From NCBI GenBank assembly GCA_023375785.1, contig SZWC01003923.1:119323-183322 (forward strand): DNA of 64,000 nucleotides, written 5' to 3'. Position 1 is the first letter of the stretch. Each line of letters starts with the position of its first letter. The position numbers were made by a program, and so were the translations under genes. This DNA is from Penium margaritaceum. Lineage: Eukaryota; Streptophyta; Zygnematophyceae; Desmidiales; Peniaceae. Below the pieces are notes generated by a model. The model was not told the origin of the DNA. It did not search any database and worked only from the letters and a program-made list of their open reading frames with translations. Shown piece by piece: positions 52,401 through 61,284 of the stretch.

Positions 52401-53190
52401 GTTCCACAGCCTGTACGCCTTGTGTGCGGTATCATATCCGACCATTACACACTTACGAGCGTGTGCATCCAGCTTGCCACTCCGTTCGTCTGCTTGGACC
52501 TTTGCCTAGGTAGTACAATCAAAGACCCTCAAGTGTAAGGCATCCAGCTTGTTCCCTGACAAAGCCTCCTGTATCATCCTCAGCTGCTTCTCTTGCTGCT
52601 TCTTACCATGTCTTCCAAGCACGACTGCCAGAGTGAGATTTACAAGGTAGCAAGCGATTCTTGCAGCTTCAGCCCTGAAGCAAGGTGGGAGTTTCGTGTC
52701 AAAGAACATTCTTTGTGTCATGTCGGGGATAGTATGGTTCATCTGCTCGGTAATGCCATTACTCTAGGGGGGTGTAAGGCGTGGTGGTCTGGTGGTTGAT
52801 GCCATGTTGGCTCAACCAGCCTTTGAACACCTTGTAGTCACCACCGTTGTCTGTGCGCAATGCCTTGATCTTCTAACTTGTCTGCTGCTCTACTTTCACG
52901 ACAAACTCTTCCAACTTCTCCTTGACATCTCCCTTTGTCTTCAGGAAGTAGATCCACATCTTGCCATTGTGGTCATTGATGAACCTCAAGAAATACTTGC
53001 TCCCACCGTTTGAAGGGATGCAGAATGGTCCGCACACATCAGTGTGAATCAGGTCTAAGATTGTTGTCGCACGTTGCCCATTACGCTCAAGGGGCTTTCT
53101 CTTTCCCTTGCCTTGGAGGCATGGCTCACACAGCTTCTTACACTTTCCCTCATCCTTAGCCTTGCACCCCTCCATCTAATGAACTACTTC
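52401..53190 (-). pseudogene. S6 integrase
   Basis: 53175-52873: CEPCLQGKGKRKPLERNGQR (zinc-domain Cys), LIHTDVCGPF (Asp), FINDHNGKMWIYFLKTKGDV, KLEEFVVKVEQQTS then a stop. Next frame: LRTDNGGDYKVFKGWLSQHG (Asp). 52742-52506: EQMNHTIPDMTQRMFFDTKL, with SNGITEQMN just before it, so the catalytic Glu is present; then RIACYLVNLTLAVVLGRHGK. The triad is complete but the frame is broken at least three times. Confidence 0.85.
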
Positions 53191-53810
53191 ATGCTGCTGC
53201 ATAGCTTGCAGTGTGCTGTCGGCCACATGGCCAAACCGCCTGTGCCACAACTCAGTATTTGTGTCAGTGGATTTGGCCGCAATGGTGTCGGTCTGTGGTG
53301 GAACATCAGGCTTTGGAGACTTGGGCTCTTCAACTGCCGCATATCCGTCATTTGTACCGTCAAGGGGTTTGGTCTGCAGTACATAGAGCCCATCAACATG
53401 TGGGACTTGTGTGACAAGACTCTGCTATGGATAGATGTTGATGTCCTTGTTCTTGAAAATCACGACCTCCTCTGTGAAGATGACTGTCATGTTGTGGTTT
53501 CTCATATTGGACACTGACAAGAGGTTTGCCGCAAAAGACGACATGTAGACGATGTTCTCCAGCTTTAAGTCTTTTAAAGCATTGTGATGTTAATGCTCAT
53601 CGACTTATCTCCCTCCCCTTGTGCATGGACAACGCTCTCGTTGGCACACCTGAAGTGACGTTCAGTGTCCCCAATGGAGATGAACTCATCCTTCTCCCTT
53701 GAAGAGTGGTGGTTCGTTCCTGAGTCAAGCCCATAGGCTGTACACTTGAGCAGTGCCGCTCCCTTGGTTGCCGGTACGCTCTCAGCAATCATGTTTTTCA
53801 ACTCCCTACC
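53191..53810 (-). pseudogene. S6 protease
   Basis: 53801-53574: MKNMIAESVPATKGAALLKC, AYGLDSGTNHHSSREKDEFI with an intact Asp-Ser-Gly site, and HFRCANESVVHAQGEGDKSM. Then LKLENIVYMSSFAANLLSVS-like sequence in another frame, and 53417-53184 with the linker to integrase (LSCGTGGLAMWPTAHCKL in a shifted frame). Confidence 0.83.
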
Positions 53811-54645
53811 CTTTCCTTTGCCCTCATATCTACCACCATGATCTTCGTCTTCCTTCTTGGGAGTCTCGCACTCTTGTGCCTAATGCCCAGGCTTGCCACA
53901 TTTATGGCTTTTCCTAGGATGCTTTGAACTCATCTACTGCCACCATTGCCTTTTTGTCCACTGCCATCGCTTCCGCTGCTGCTCTGACTAGAAGAGGAGT
54001 TGTTGCCACGAAAACCGTACTATGCAGCATATGGTGATATATTAGCCTCACTACCTGTGTGACGCATGGCCTCGTTGTGCACGTACTCAGACACTGGCTC
54101 ATACGTCAAATTCTCCTCCTTCTAACGACCAAAGACGGTGATCAAAGGACCCCAGCTTTTAGGTGGCGACATGAGGAGGATCACGGCCTGAATATTGGTG
54201 TGGATTTCCCAGTTCAATTGGGTCACTTGCTACACAAGTCCTTCGAACTGCAACAAGATGTCCAAAATTGATTCTCCTTTGCTCACCCTCATCCAAATAG
54301 GCTTTGAAGGACCACGAGGTGATTTACGAGAGGTTTTGATTTGTGCTTACGTGCAAGCTTCTCATAAGCCTTTGATGCATGTATGAAACCTTTGAGGTGG
54401 ACATGCTTTGACTCATGTAGTGATGTCACAAGACTTGCATGTGCCATGTCATTTTTGTCAGTCCATGCTTCATATCCAAGATCTCTTTTTGCAGGTTCAA
54501 CCTGTTCTCCAAGGAATATCTTAAAGTATACATGCACCCTCAAGACAATCTCAAATTGCCATTTTGACAAGGGAAAACCAAACCCGGTGAACTTTGACAT
54601 CCCACCGTTGACCTGCTCAAAAGTGAGCGTATCAGGTCTACCCAT
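53811..54645 (-). pseudogene. S6 gag
   Basis: ATG at 54645; 118 codons open: MGRPDTLTFEQVNGGMSKFT, LSKWQFEIVLRVHVYFKIFL, GYEAWTDKNDMAHASLVTSL, GFIHASKAYEKLARKHKSKP. It continues in another frame near 54280 (LFG*RMRVSKGESILDILLQ-type), through the MILLMS..SWGPLITVFG region near 54180-54120, to the zinc-knuckle region at 53905-53860 (GKPGH*AQECETPKK). Broken in several places. Confidence 0.85.
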
Positions 54646-55033
54646 ACTACTTCTCTGCTTCTCTGCTTCTATGCTTCGTTGAGGTCAATGTAGGCTGATG
54701 TAAGCTGTTCTCTGTTATTTATTTCGAAGGTGCAGATCCGTCCCTTACCCCTTAGCCGTTCATCACCTGCAAACAAAGAAGAACGCACACTAGCAAACCA
54801 TGGGTCGTGCCTCCAAGGGCACAGCTTCTCCTGGTTAGGGCCCAAGTGTCGTATCTCCAAGGGCAAACGTTATTTTTGGCCCTTGTTTGGTAAGTCCCAG
54901 CACCCGCTATTAGAGCTGATGGAGCACATTCAGCAGATGGAGCTGATGGATTTGATGCGTGCTGCAAGATAAAGAGGCGAGAGAGTGCGCAGAAGCGTGC
55001 CTTACAACTAGGTAGTGTGGGCCCATAACCCTT
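54646..55033 (-). promoter_or_regulatory. S6 leader and primer-binding site
   Basis: PBS GGGTTATGGGCCCAC (sense) at 55017-55031, a perfect 15/15 complement to the plant initiator tRNA-Met anticodon arm. The leader holds the S blocks with GGAGGCACGACCC and GGAGATACGAC motifs, repeated (54862-54845 and 54825-54805), and CATCAGCTCCAT-type repeats near 54935. Confidence 0.83.
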
Positions 55034-55541
55034 TGTCAACTTGCCTGAGGCGACGGTCTAGAAAATGGGTTCCGACATAGTGGTTTTCAATGACCGCTCT
55101 TGGTATTGCAACCAAGAGATGATATCACCCTGAGAGCCAAGGTTCCACACTGAGCAGTTCATAAGAATCACTTCCTTGCACTATGTCCATAGCACCTAGT
55201 CACTTTCGCGCGAGGAGATAACTCCTGGGGCTTATACTAACCTATGCTTGTTTAGTGTCTGCCTGTGGTGGACAACTCTATTAGGAGTCTCAAAGGTAAG
55301 AATTGTACTCAATGACAGGCAACTAACAAATTCTTACAGTCTTAGAGCGAGCCTCTAGCCTACGTTCACAGTGGCTGCTTAGATGAGCCATTTTGGGGGG
55401 AATCTGGATTGCATCATCTCCCCTGCCTACATGGCGCTCCTGTGACCGCCAAGTGGCGTGAGCCACCAGGATGGACCTTGGAACGCTTTAAGATGTCTCT
55501 TAGAACCTTCTTGTCTCCCTTTTGGTGAGAAAGAAAATTAG
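55034..55541 (-). repeat. S6 5' LTR, first part
   Basis: TGTCAACTTGCCTGAGG to AGAAAGAAAATTAG on the plus strand. Interrupted by M1 inside the 3' border of the S tRNA-like segment; continues at 59692-59952. Confidence 0.9.
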
Positions 55542-56240
55542 GGTTGGCCTGAGGGTGAGTTTGCACCCTGGAGGGTCCCTAGCAGTGGCTGTTTCACACC
55601 ACCAACTCTTTTTGGAGAGACTGAAACTGTGGAGGCAACTGGTTCCAAGGATGGCAAAATCTGGTCAGAGAGTGAGGCAATAGTTTTGGCCTTAAATGAC
55701 TGGGAATGAATACTTGATCAAGGCTTACAAGCAGTGGCATTTTATAGCCACTGATCCAATCTTTCCAGAACACCAAAGCATGCCAGATTTGGAGCTTCCT
55801 AGCAGATTCTATGGCTTCTAGAGTGCTCCTTGGTAGGCTGTCCTTTTCCCACCTAGGAAGGCATCCCTTCCCTCCTCTAGAAGCTTCTGCCCCTTCCTAG
55901 ATTCCTCAGCTTGCTTCTAGTAGGAGGGAAGGTGTCCACAAGACCAAGACACCTCTAGATGCCTTGCAGGACAAGTCACCCCTTCTAGAAGGTGTGCCAC
56001 CTCCCTGGACCCTCACCTAGCCTTCTAGATACTTAAAGAGGAACTCTACAGGATGAGCTAGCTTCCTGGCATCTATTTTCCACCTCCCTTGAGGCAGGGA
56101 AGAATTTCATCTTGTGGGACTTGAACCCGGGCCCCTGCCTCTAGAGGTGGAGACCATTAACCACTAAGCCACTAAGGCTTGTCTTTTTGGTGTTCCTTTT
56201 TGGAGTCACTCCTGCCATGGTGAGGAGCATCATTCCAACA
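55542..56240 (-). repeat. M1 3' LTR
   Basis: 699 bp, GGTTGGCCTGAGG (for TGTTGGCC) to CATCATTCCAACA on the plus strand. Contains a tRNA-like segment (56111-56183, minus) and a TATA box. Next to it, 56241-56252 is in sense AAGGGGGAGAT, the polypurine tract. Confidence 0.92.
56111..56183 (-). other. tRNA-like segment in M1 3' LTR
   Basis: In sense: TGGCTTAGTGGTTAATGG (56154-56171) matches the Pol III A box and tRNA D-arm, and GGGTTCAAGTCCC (56116-56128) matches the B box and has a standard 7-nt T-loop TTCAAGT closed by GGG/CCC. Between them CCTCTAGAGG could form a hairpin at the anticodon-arm position. The acceptor stem is poor. It lies about 60-130 bp inside the LTR in U3. Equivalent copies: 59557-59630 and 62943-63015. 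Confidence 0.65.
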
Positions 56241-56279
56241 ATCTCCCCCTTGCGCATCACCCATGGCAGTCCTCCATAC

Positions 56280-56625
56280 TCAACCTATAACTGAGGACAC
56301 TTTCTCCTCATGGGAGGCGAGCTTATAGTTTATTGCTCCCTCCCACTCAGCCCCATCCTTTCTGTGCAATGCCTCCTTGAGGCTCCTCTTGCGCAAACCC
56401 AGTCCAAATGCCCTCGTCGGCATCGTATCTTGTTGTCCTTCTTTGCACACGGCTGCTCGTGCGGGGCTATTGAGGCGGTTGTTCTTGTTGCTGTCCCCTT
56501 TCGGCGCCATCCTTTCCAAGCGCATGCTCCCCCTCTCTTGGAGACCTTGGAGACATCGGTCGACTCCCCGCCTCCACGTTCATCTCCAGTGCTTTGGATT
56601 CTTCGTCCGAACTGGCCGGAACGTA
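56280..56625 (-). pseudogene. M1 polyprotein C-terminus (truncated before RT)
   Basis: Open from 56525 to TGA 56280-56282. ARAAVCKEGQQDTMPTRAFG, then RSLKEALHRKDGAEWEGAIN, the motif that in Copia elements precedes RT by a few residues, and it stops at SHEEKVSSVIG. The frame differs from that of the upstream 639-codon stretch, so a frameshift lies near 56530-56625. The same C-terminus and stop are in M2 (63113). Confidence 0.85.
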
Positions 56626-58545
56626 TTATGCCGGTTGCACATCCCTCGGGCGATCCTCTCCAGCTGGTGCTGCTGCGAGGACGTCACCCTCATTCACGTC
56701 CTTCGGCGTCTCCCCCTCAACGAGTGCCATCCACCCCCCCCTCTTGGAGAGACCTGCCTCCTTATCTGTCCAACGGCTTTTCTCGTCGAATGTGACGTCG
56801 CGATTCCGCACAATCTGCTGCCTCCTTGGGTCAAAGAGTCGATACGCCTTGCTTCCCCTCTCACATCCAAGGAAAATACACCGACGGGTACGCGGGTCCA
56901 GCTTGCTTCGTCCCTCACGTGCCTGCACCATTGCATGTGCAACACAACCAAACGTGCGGAGGTGACCCACCGTCGGCTTCCTCCCGCTCCATACTTCTTG
57001 TGGCGTCTTCCACGCATTGTTCTCCTTGTCCTTCAGCAGCTTGGTCGGTATGAGATTCATGATGTACGCTGCTGTCCTCGCCGCCTCCGCCCAATACCGT
57101 TGTGTAAGGCCAGCATCGCTCAACATGGATCGCACCATGTTAAGGATTGTGAGATTCGCTCTCTCTGCGACGCCATTCTGTTGTGGGGAGTGTGGAGTTG
57201 TTTTCTGCCACTCAATCCCCTTGCTCTTCATCCAACCAAGGCACCTTGTATACTCACCGCCGTTGTCATTCCGGAACGCCTTCACCTTCAACTCTGTTTG
57301 CCGCTCCACATCAGCCACAAACTCTTGCATGCACGCAAGGACCTCACTCTTCTGCTTCATTGGGTAGAGGTAGAGTTTCCGGCTATGGTCATCGATGAAG
57401 GTGAGGAAGTAGCGAGCTCCGCCGATGGAGCTCTCAAGCGGTCCATACACATCCGTGTGTACCACGGCCAGTTTTGCTGATGCACGTGTCCCCTTGGCAA
57501 CAAACGGCTGCCGAGTTGATTTGCCAATGATGCATGACTCACACACGGTCTCCTTGGTTCCATCAAGGCCGCTGATTTGGAGACCCCGCACCACTTCCTT
57601 GTTAGCCATCTCTTTCACTGTTGATGGAGAAATGTGGCAGAGTTGGCGGTACCATAGGTCCAAATCTCCTCCATCCTTCGTTGCAAGGTTGGCGGCGTTG
57701 GACCCCACCCGTCTGCTGAGGATCTTTGCGCGTAGCAGGTACAAGTCGTCCTCCCTCTTGGAACGTGCAATCACCTCACCTTTGCCCTCTTTGCGGATGA
57801 CGGCCTCCTTCTTTGTGAAGAGCACCTCAAGTCCCTTGTCGGTAAGGCGGCTGACGGAGAGCAGGTTTGCCCCAAAGTTAGGCATATGCAGCACATCGTA
57901 CATTGTGCTCGTGATAGGTTTTTCATCCACAATTGACTCAATGCGGACGTTACCCTCACCAACGGCCACCTTTGTTTTTCCATTGGCCACCGTCATGCGT
58001 CTCTCCAAGGCGCCGTAGGTGACAAATGCCGCCCTGTTGCATTGCGTGTGGCGGCCTGATCCGGAGTCGATGACAGCAACTCCCGGATCCTTCAAGTTGG
58101 TGGAGTTGTACACCATAAGGGCATGCTCATCTTTCTTCCCGCCCCGCTGCGACCGATCTGTTTTCTTCTTAGGACACTTGCGCGCGTAGTGGCCCTCCTT
58201 GCTGCAGTTGAAGCACTCCCCCTTCTTGTCACCCTTCTTAGTGCCCTGTTTGGCACCCTTCCACTTGTCGCCTCGGCCTCCACTTTGAGGATGAACCGTG
58301 TAAGCTGAGCTTGATGGCGCTGCACTCTCTCGATGGCCACGTCGCATCCACTCATTGCGTACATACTCAGCAACCTTGGGGTACTTCAGCTCGTCGGAAG
58401 GCCAGCTACCAAGGACTGTGATCATGGGACTCCAACTGTCTGGCAAGGCCAGAAGGAGGATCATAGCTTGCAACTGAGAGTCGACCTCCCAACCCGTGGC
58501 CACGCACTGCGCTGCGAGGGACTCAATCTGCTGCATGATCTCCAT
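56626..58545 (-). CDS. M1 Gag C-terminus, protease and integrase (open 639 codons)
   Basis: The longest open frame in the window. Order: gag end (QLQAMILLLALPDSWSPMIT), zinc knuckle CFNCSKEGHYARKC (C-x2-C-x4-H-x4-C), protease DPGVAVIDSGSGRHTQCNRA with Asp-Ser-Gly and NFGANLLSVSRLTDKGLEVL, integrase zinc domain LWYRQLCHISPSTVKE with CESCIIG, then Asp in VVHTDVYGP, Asp in FRNDNGGEYTRC and Glu in QQNGVAERANLT, so the DDE triad is complete. It goes on to YEAxSGRKPTVGHLRTFGCV-type and GSKAYRLFDPRRQQIVRNRD sequence. It has no usable start of its own: the upstream gag is in another frame. Confidence 0.88.
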   Translation of the reverse strand: MEIMQQIESLAAQCVATGWEVDSQLQAMILLLALPDSWSPMITVLGSWPSDELKYPKVAEYVRNEWMRRGHRESAAPSSSAYTVHPQSGGRGDKWKGAKQGTKKGDKKGECFNCSKEGHYARKCPKKKTDRSQRGGKKDEHALMVYNSTNLKDPGVAVIDSGSGRHTQCNRAAFVTYGALERRMTVANGKTKVAVGEGNVRIESIVDEKPITSTMYDVLHMPNFGANLLSVSRLTDKGLEVLFTKKEAVIRKEGKGEVIARSKREDDLYLLRAKILSRRVGSNAANLATKDGGDLDLWYRQLCHISPSTVKEMANKEVVRGLQISGLDGTKETVCESCIIGKSTRQPFVAKGTRASAKLAVVHTDVYGPLESSIGGARYFLTFIDDHSRKLYLYPMKQKSEVLACMQEFVADVERQTELKVKAFRNDNGGEYTRCLGWMKSKGIEWQKTTPHSPQQNGVAERANLTILNMVRSMLSDAGLTQRYWAEAARTAAYIMNLIPTKLLKDKENNAWKTPQEVWSGRKPTVGHLRTFGCVAHAMVQAREGRSKLDPRTRRCIFLGCERGSKAYRLFDPRRQQIVRNRDVTFDEKSRWTDKEAGLSKRGGWMALVEGETPKDVNEGDVLAAAPAGEDRPRDVQPA

Positions 58546-58919
58546 GATGTTGTTGCCTTCGTTGGCTCGGAGGGTGATGACCCATTTGAAGATGAAGAGC
58601 TAGTTGGCAAGATTGCTTGACTGGTAGATGGAGCAAAGTTTTGACCATGCGTCCGCGACCAGGGTGCATCCTTGGATGTGCCCAAGTTGTGGTGGGCATA
58701 ATGCGGACACAAGGACCGCCAACGCCTTTTTTTTGCGCTTCTTGTTTGCCTCTTCACCTCAGCCGTTGCAGTCTCCGGTGGAGCAGTCTCATCACCTTTT
58801 ACAAGCTCAAGTGGTCCCTTGTCGTCGAGGAAGACCTCAAACTGCCACCTCCACAAGGCGAATCCTGTCCCATCAAATTTAAGGACAGCGCGGCGGCTCT
58901 CTTGCTCGCTGGTTGCCAT
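58546..58919 (-). pseudogene. M1 Gag N-terminus (frameshifted)
   Basis: ATG at 58919: MATSEQESRRAVLKFDGTGF, ALWRWQFEVFLDDKGPLELV, ETAPPETATAEVKRQTR. At the run of eight T (58727-58734, eight A in sense) the expected gag sequence changes frame: LAVLVSALCPPQLGHIQGCT and LVADAWSKLCSIYQSSNLAN are in the next frame, ending in a TAG just before LFIFKWVITLRANEGNNIME. One indel in the A run and one stop thus separate it from the 639-codon frame. The A-run shift could be a sequencing error. Confidence 0.85.
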
Positions 58920-58987
58920 GTCTTGCTGTTAGAAGCGTGAAATCAAGCTGGCTTTGAACCCCTTAGAGGCGTGGGCCCATAACCCTT
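58920..58987 (-). promoter_or_regulatory. M1 primer-binding site and short leader
   Basis: Sense GGGTTATGGGCCCAC at 58971-58985, two bases from the 5' LTR: a perfect match to the half-tRNA PBS. The leader is only about 65 bases, far shorter than in S, A or K. Confidence 0.85.
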
Positions 58988-59686
58988 TGTTGGCCTGAGG
59001 GTGAGTGTGTACCCTGGAGGGTCCCTAGTAGTGGTTGTTTCACACCACCAACTGTTTTTGGAGAGACTGAAACTGTGGAGGCAACTGGTTCCAAGGATGG
59101 CAAAATGTGGTCAGAGAGCGAGGCAATAGTTTTGGCCTCAAATGACCGGGAATGAACACTTGATCAAGGCTCACAAGCAGTGGCATTTTATAGCCACTGG
59201 TCTAAGCTTTCCAGAACACCAAAACATGCCAGATTTGGAGCTTCTTAGCAGATTCTATGGCTTCTAGAGTGCTCCTTGGTAGGCTGTCCTTTTCCCACCT
59301 AGGAAGGCATCCCTTCCCTCCTCTAGAAGCTTCTTCCCCTTCCTAGATTCCTCAGCTTGCTTCTAGTAGGAGGGAAGGTGTCCAGAAGACCAAGACACCT
59401 CTAGATGCCTTGTAGGACAAGTCACCCCTTCTAGGAGGTGTGCCACCTTCCTGGACCCTCACCTGGCCTTCTAGAAACTTAAAGAGGAACTCTAGAGGTT
59501 GAGCTAGCTTCCTGGCATCTATTTTCCACCTCCCTTGAGGCAGGGCACAATTTCATCTCGTGGGACTTGAACCCGGGCCCCTGCCTCTAGAGGTGGACAC
59601 CTTCAACCACTGAGCCACTAAAGCTTGTCTTTTTGGTATTCCTTTTTGGAGTCACTCCTGCCATGGTGAGGAGCATCATTCCAACA
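58988..59686 (-). repeat. M1 5' LTR
   Basis: 699 bp, TGTTGGCCTGAGG to CATCATTCCAACA on the plus strand. It has scattered substitutions relative to the 3' LTR. In sense a TATA box TATAAAA at 59186-59192 (GGCTATAAAATGCC). The tRNA-like segment, 59557-59630, has TGGCTCAGTGGTTGAAGG as A box and GGGTTCAAGTCCC (59562-59574) as B box. Confidence 0.92.
59186..59192 (-). promoter_or_regulatory. TATA box of M1 5' LTR
   Basis: TATAAAA in sense, about 495 bp into the LTR. Conserved in the other M LTRs (near 55740 and 62570). A likely Pol II promoter of M; the start site should lie some 30 bp further in sense direction. Confidence 0.7.
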
Positions 59687-59691
59687 ATTAG

Positions 59692-59952
59692 TCACTGGAT
59701 TGGGATTTGACCTTGTGACCTCTCGCTTTAGAGACTAACTCTGGAACGTGTAAGCCACAAGGAGTTGTCCTACGCAGTGTTTGCTGCCTATACTATCCAG
59801 TGTAGACCAAGGGGACTTGCTTCAAAGGAGCAGTGCATGCCTTGTCTATCTAGACTGGACTTAGGAGACTTACTCCAAGAGTTAATGCATGCCTAGTCCG
59901 TCTTGTGCTTGTCCTATTGTCAGCGATGGACAAGGAGCATATCATGTCATCA
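59692..59952 (-). repeat. S6 5' LTR, second part
   Basis: TCACTGGATTGGG to ATATCATGTCATCA on the plus strand, the 5' end (U3 start) of the LTR. With 55034-55541 it gives 769 bp. Confidence 0.9.
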
Positions 59953-61284
59953 ACCGTGGTTCGAGGTATCCTCTTTGAGTGCGTGACAAGCCTGGTGAGT
60001 ACGGGGAATTTCATATACTACAGCAAACCAAAACAGATGAATGTGGCAGTTGCAAAAAATTTAGATAAGCCAACGTCATACAAGGTTACCATGCGTACAC
60101 GAGATGCAGCAGATTGGATGCAAGTTGTGGAGTAAGCGATACAAAAGTTGTTGGACAATAGCACGTGGGAATTGACCGCGCGTCCACCTGGCCTCAACTG
60201 ATCAAGTGCAAGTGGATATTCAAGAGCAAGAGGAGAGAAATGGCAACCTTGAAAAATAAGATACAAGGCTGGTCGCCAAGCGAGGCTGGTCGCCAAGGAT
60301 TAGAAATAATTTGCCTCTGGGCATGCGCCTCTCTCTTATGGAGAAATTGACTTTGAGGTTCACCACATGGATGTCAAGATAGCATTCTTGAATGGTAAAT
60401 TGGAGGAGGAGATCTACATGGAGCACCTGGAGAGTTTCGACATGGATGACTAGGAGCACCTTGTCTGTAAGCCAGAGAACTCACTATACGTTCTCAAATA
60501 AGCCTTGCGTGCTTTAATCTAGAAGTTGGATGTAGCATTACACTACATGAGGTTTAAGCATAGCACATTTGACTATGGTATCTATCGCTCACAGCATTGT
60601 CATGAGGTGCTCATCATCAAAGTCTATGTGCATGAGATGCTCCTTCTTTCCAATACCATGTTCTTACTTCGAGATGTCTGATCTCAAGGAAGTTTTATTC
60701 TTCCTTTGTATCTAAGCAACGTGTCATCGCAAAGCACGTACCCTCTCGCTGACGCAAAGTCGCGACATCAAGGATGTCTTGCACCAGTTATGCATGGTAA
60801 AAGCAAAACCTTCAGCACCCTGTTTGAGATGTAGTAGTACCTCATGACCTTTAGAGGAGAAGCAGGTGTAGTTGAGCGAAAGAAGTACAAGAGCACTGTC
60901 GGTAGTCATATGTACCTGATGGAAACCAAGCGGAATCTCGTACACATTCTGAGTGCTATGAGCGAGTACATGGCAAGCCCCAAACCTGAGCAGCTGAAGG
61001 CGGTGAAGCGGCTCTTCAACATTGGCATCACCAACAACGGCAGCAACAGCAACAATAACAGCATTATCGGCTATACCAACGCACATTGGGCTTCAAATCC
61101 CAAGGAGCAAAACTCTATCTTTGGACATGTGTTCCCCATGAATGGAGGTATCATAACCTGGTGCACAAAGCGCACATGGTTGTGGCCGCTTCAAGCTCAC
61201 AATCAGAGTATGTATCTCTCAGAATTGGAGCAAAGGAAGTAGTTAAGCTCTATCTCATGACAAAGATGAGTGGGATATCAGTAG
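59953..61284 (+). pseudogene. K7 reverse transcriptase and RNase H remnant
   Basis: Continues K7 from 39890: LVSTGNFIYYSKPKQMNVAV, DKPTSYKVTMRTRDAADWMQ (linker and pre-RT). RT 60170-60720 in broken frames: HHMDVKIAFLNGKLEEEIYM, the YV.EMLLLSNTM region at 60625-60655 with the Asp pair changed. RNase H 60844-61242: YKSTVGSHMYLMETKRNLVH, KAVKRLFNIGITNNGSNSNN, GYTNAHWASNPKEQNSIFGH (first catalytic Asp changed to Asn). Ends in KMSGIS at 61284 where S8 starts. Confidence 0.83.

Larger units (their letters stand above)
55542..59686 (-). mobile_element. Element M1: RT-less Copia-type element
   Basis: 4145-bp minus-strand element with two 699-bp LTRs and a perfect target duplication ATTAG (55537-55541 and 59687-59691). 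The 2747-bp interior encodes gag, protease and integrase with an intact catalytic triad, then the short pre-RT motif EWEGAINYKLASHEEKVSS and a stop, followed after 39 bases by the polypurine tract and LTR. RT and RNase H, about 2 kb in other elements, are absent. Element M2 ends at the same stop, so the deletion existed before both inserted. Confidence 0.93.
39891..59952 (-). mobile_element. Element S6: S-family Copia element interrupted by C and M1
   Basis: Minus-strand S element with LTRs 39891-40661 (771 bp) and 55034-55541 plus 59692-59952 (769 bp when M1 is removed). PBS at 55017-55031 is a perfect 15/15 half-tRNA match. Its RT is split by K element C (TSD GTTCC) and its 5' LTR by M1 (TSD ATTAG). 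The target is K7, whose frame continues on both sides. The 5-bp flanks (CACCT and ACCGT) are not a clear duplication, so the border may have changed by a few bases. Confidence 0.87.

Noticed and set aside
54300-54370. Selenocysteine or programmed readthrough as explanation for in-frame TAG/TGA
   Set aside because: Stops occur at different codons in each copy and together with frameshifts, as in ordinary decay.
56111-56183. Functional tRNA gene in the M LTR
   Set aside because: A and B boxes are good but the acceptor stem and anticodon loop are not; I call it tRNA-like only.
56377-57480. Plus-strand open frame of 367 codons opposite M1 integrase
   Set aside because: Complement of the integrase gene; Cys- and Leu-rich with no domain, while the minus strand has a full DDE integrase.
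59953-59957. Target duplication for S6
   Set aside because: CACCT on the left and ACCGT on the right do not match; the insertion is inferred from K7 continuity instead.
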